A stretch of 35,501 bases of DNA from Promethearchaeota archaeon. GTDB lineage: Archaea > Asgardarchaeota > Lokiarchaeia > Sigyniarchaeales > SOKP01. The stretch spans positions 1-35,501 of the forward strand of contig WJIS01000368.1 of the NCBI GenBank assembly GCA_014730165.1, in the 5' to 3' direction. The notes below the pieces were generated by a model. It saw only the letters and a program-made list of their open reading frames with translations, was not told where the DNA came from and did no database searches. The position numbers and the translations under genes were made by a program. Each line of letters begins with the position of its first letter. Position 1 is the first letter of the stretch. This document shows positions 34,065 through 35,501 of the stretch, piece by piece.

Positions 34065-34665
34065 CCTTAGCAAGAACACCCTCATCTATTAAAATATTCC
34101 TTAAATTATAGAAAGCATAAGCAGAACAATTCGTTATGATTCTAATGTTTATATTTTGTAGTTTTTCTATTTCATTAATGTTATTTTTATCCGTGATATA
34201 AATTACTAATGCTAATTGGGTAGTTATACGAGGCCATCTACTTGTTTGATGACAAAATCTCTGAAGACTTTTTAAATTGATTATCGCCTTAGAATAATCA
34301 AATACAGGAGCGATACGATGAAGTTTATGAAGATAAATTCTAGATGTACGATATGCTGAAGATTTGGATGGACCATATCGAATATTGCATCTATTTAAAA
34401 ACTTGGTAAAGTTGTCAATATCTTTCAAAAATTTAGATATTGTCTTTCTGATTATGTTTAAAGGAATGAAATGTGTTTTGTTAATAATGAGAGAAACTTT
34501 ATCTGAAATGTTTGTTATAAAATGAGTTCCATGTTTATTTATAGCGATGGAGCGTGTACGCAAAAGGGTATTTGTAATTTTTTGATATACTTCTGAAATT
34601 TCGATTATATATTTTAGATTATTACCTTGTAGATCTTTAATTGCTACTGAAAATGTATTTGCCAT
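34057..34665 (-). CDS. Unknown basic protein overlapping RPA gene
   Basis: The 202-residue product is Lys/Arg/Ile/Asn-rich and strongly basic. It opens M-A-N-T-F-S-V-A-I-K-D-L-Q-G-N-N-L-K-Y, and has a central R-Y-G-P-S-K-S-S-A-Y-R-T-S-R-I-Y and a C-terminal Rossmann-like strand pair (L-A-L-V-I-Y-I-T-D-K-N-N-I-N, then I-R-I-I-T-N-C-S-A-Y). No motif is recognised. The stop TGA overlaps the ATG of the RPA gene in ATGAGTGA fashion, so translation is probably coupled and the product may act with RPA at single-stranded DNA. Basic charge would fit DNA contact; this is inference. Confidence 0.65.
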   Translation of the reverse strand: MANTFSVAIKDLQGNNLKYIIEISEVYQKITNTLLRTRSIAINKHGTHFITNISDKVSLIINKTHFIPLNIIRKTISKFLKDIDNFTKFLNRCNIRYGPSKSSAYRTSRIYLHKLHRIAPVFDYSKAIINLKSLQRFCHQTSRWPRITTQLALVIYITDKNNINEIEKLQNINIRIITNCSAYAFYNLRNILIDEGVLAKDE

Positions 34666-34844
34666 CTTCTAAATCCGTTTTTTTTATAGAGTTAATAATG
34701 GATCTAATGGGAATATTTAAATGAAAAATTAGAGTTTTAAATTAATGTAGTTTAATTCTGGAAAAAGAATTCTTATTAGCATCATAATTCCATTTTAAAT
34801 TAGTTTAAAATAAAGGATTTTAATTTAATTCTGTTAGAAAAAGT

Positions 34845-35501
34845 TTAGGAAAAGACCATATCTAGTGTTTTTTGAACTGATTTAGGTTGATTAAGTACAA
34901 ATTGGAAATGCTTAAGTGTTTTATAGAAATTATCAATTACTTTATTAATATTTGATTTCACACGCTCTTTATTAAGGTTATGATCATTGCACATCAAATA
35001 GAAGATTCTATTTCTATCAGGAGGATTCCACATCAAATCATCAAAAGAGTCTATGACTTCAGGTAAAAGATATATTTTTCGAATTTTTGCAATTAAATCT
35101 GGATTAATTTCTGAGAAATTATATTCTTTTCTTTCTTTTCTCATAATGGTTTCGATATTATTATGTTTTTTGATTAAATTTAAAGCTGTTTTTGGTCCTA
35201 TTCCTTTAACTCCCGAAAAATAATCCGTTTTAAGTAATAGCACCAAATCTACAAGTTGGAATTGGTTGATTTCAAGACGATTTAAATTTTCCTTTAGATC
35301 TATTAATAGTGGATCTATCTTCTTGTAAGTCCATCGACCATGATTTTTTCGCCTTAAAGATTTTGAAAGGTTTTGGATTAAATATGGGCAACCAAAGACC
35401 ATAGAATCGAAATCTTGCGAGTTGGAATAATCTGAAATACCGTTTCTGACTAAATAAGCACATTGTGATTCTGCAGATGCAGGGGATTCAATTATAGGAA
35501 T
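34845..35501 (-). CDS. fen: FEN1/XPG-family flap nuclease, C-terminal part (cut by right edge)
   Basis: The frame runs from TAA at 34845 to the right edge without a stop, giving the last 218 residues. It matches the XPG-I region and the helix-hairpin-helix domain of flap endonuclease 1: E-S-P-A-S-A-E-S-Q-C-A-Y-L, then S-Q-D-F-D-S-M-V-F-G, L-L-L-K-T-D-Y-F-S-G-V-K-G-I-G-P-K-T-A-L. The metal-binding Asp pair (Q-D-F-D) and the later D (K-T-D-Y) are kept, and A-E-S keeps one Glu, but the first Glu of the usual E-G-E or E-A-E is Ser. The end Q-K-T-L-D-M-V-F resembles a PCNA-binding PIP box with Val for the first aromatic residue. The missing N-terminal part holds other catalytic Asp. Confidence 0.88.
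   Translation of the reverse strand: MPIIESPASAESQCAYLVRNGISDYSNSQDFDSMVFGCPYLIQNLSKSLRRKNHGRWTYKKIDPLLIDLKENLNRLEINQFQLVDLVLLLKTDYFSGVKGIGPKTALNLIKKHNNIETIMRKERKEYNFSEINPDLIAKIRKIYLLPEVIDSFDDLMWNPPDRNRIFYLMCNDHNLNKERVKSNINKVIDNFYKTLKHFQFVLNQPKSVQKTLDMVFS

Overview
The window looks like a piece of an AT-rich archaeal chromosome, most likely from an Asgard archaeon of the Lokiarchaeia type. Archaeal signs are a TATA-binding protein, a two-OB-fold RPA, a FEN1-like flap nuclease, UPF0147, an archaeosortase, an MtrH-family methyltransferase, TATA-box promoters and an intron-bearing tRNA gene. The Asgard sign is the number of small GTPases and longin/roadblock-type regulatory domains: three large Arf/Rag-like GTPases, an MglA-like GTPase beside an MglB-like roadblock protein, a zinc-ribbon/roadblock protein, and probably a longin-like protein cut by the left edge. 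No rRNA, CRISPR array, insertion sequence or phage gene was seen. The taxonomic call is inference from gene content.

Layout. 1-6308: a longin-like fragment at the left edge, a membrane-anchored transglutaminase, GTPase A, a PD-(D/E)XK nuclease-like protein, the zinc-ribbon/roadblock protein and GTPase B. 6397-8485: threonine synthase with a small conserved partner gene, then a 51-residue Cys-rich desulforedoxin-like protein that is easily missed. 8591-13948: a minus-strand run of six genes (AIR-synthase-like enzyme, membrane zinc-ribbon protein, double-ACT protein, homoserine dehydrogenase, LOG-family protein, ClC channel). 14081-15586: GTPase C. 15594-19570, minus strand: MtrH-like methyltransferase, multi-pass membrane protein, TPR protein and archaeosortase. 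19765-21844, plus strand: TBP, a YkgJ-type Cys-cluster protein and a macrodomain protein. 22044-24177, minus strand: aldo/keto reductase and CPBP protease. 24433-30457, plus strand: a translation-factor-like protein with a degenerate G domain, PEP synthase, UPF0147, tRNA-Pro(CGG) with an intron in the T loop, and a possible nucleic-acid-binding protein. 30492-35501, minus strand: an unknown 389-residue protein, the MglA/MglB pair, RPA overlapping an unknown basic protein, and the FEN1-like nuclease cut by the right edge.

How the genes fit together. Homoserine dehydrogenase, a separate ACT protein and threonine synthase cover two steps of threonine synthesis; homoserine kinase is not in the window. 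PEP synthase serves gluconeogenesis. RPA and the FEN1-like nuclease form a small DNA replication/repair group. The most distinctive feature is the GTPase/roadblock/longin gene set. Two of the three large GTPases place the G domain between an N-terminal longin-like and a C-terminal roadblock-like domain, and the third lacks the N-terminal domain. This suggests GTPases carrying their own regulatory platforms, a possible Asgard signalling or membrane-organising system, though partners and function cannot be read from sequence alone.
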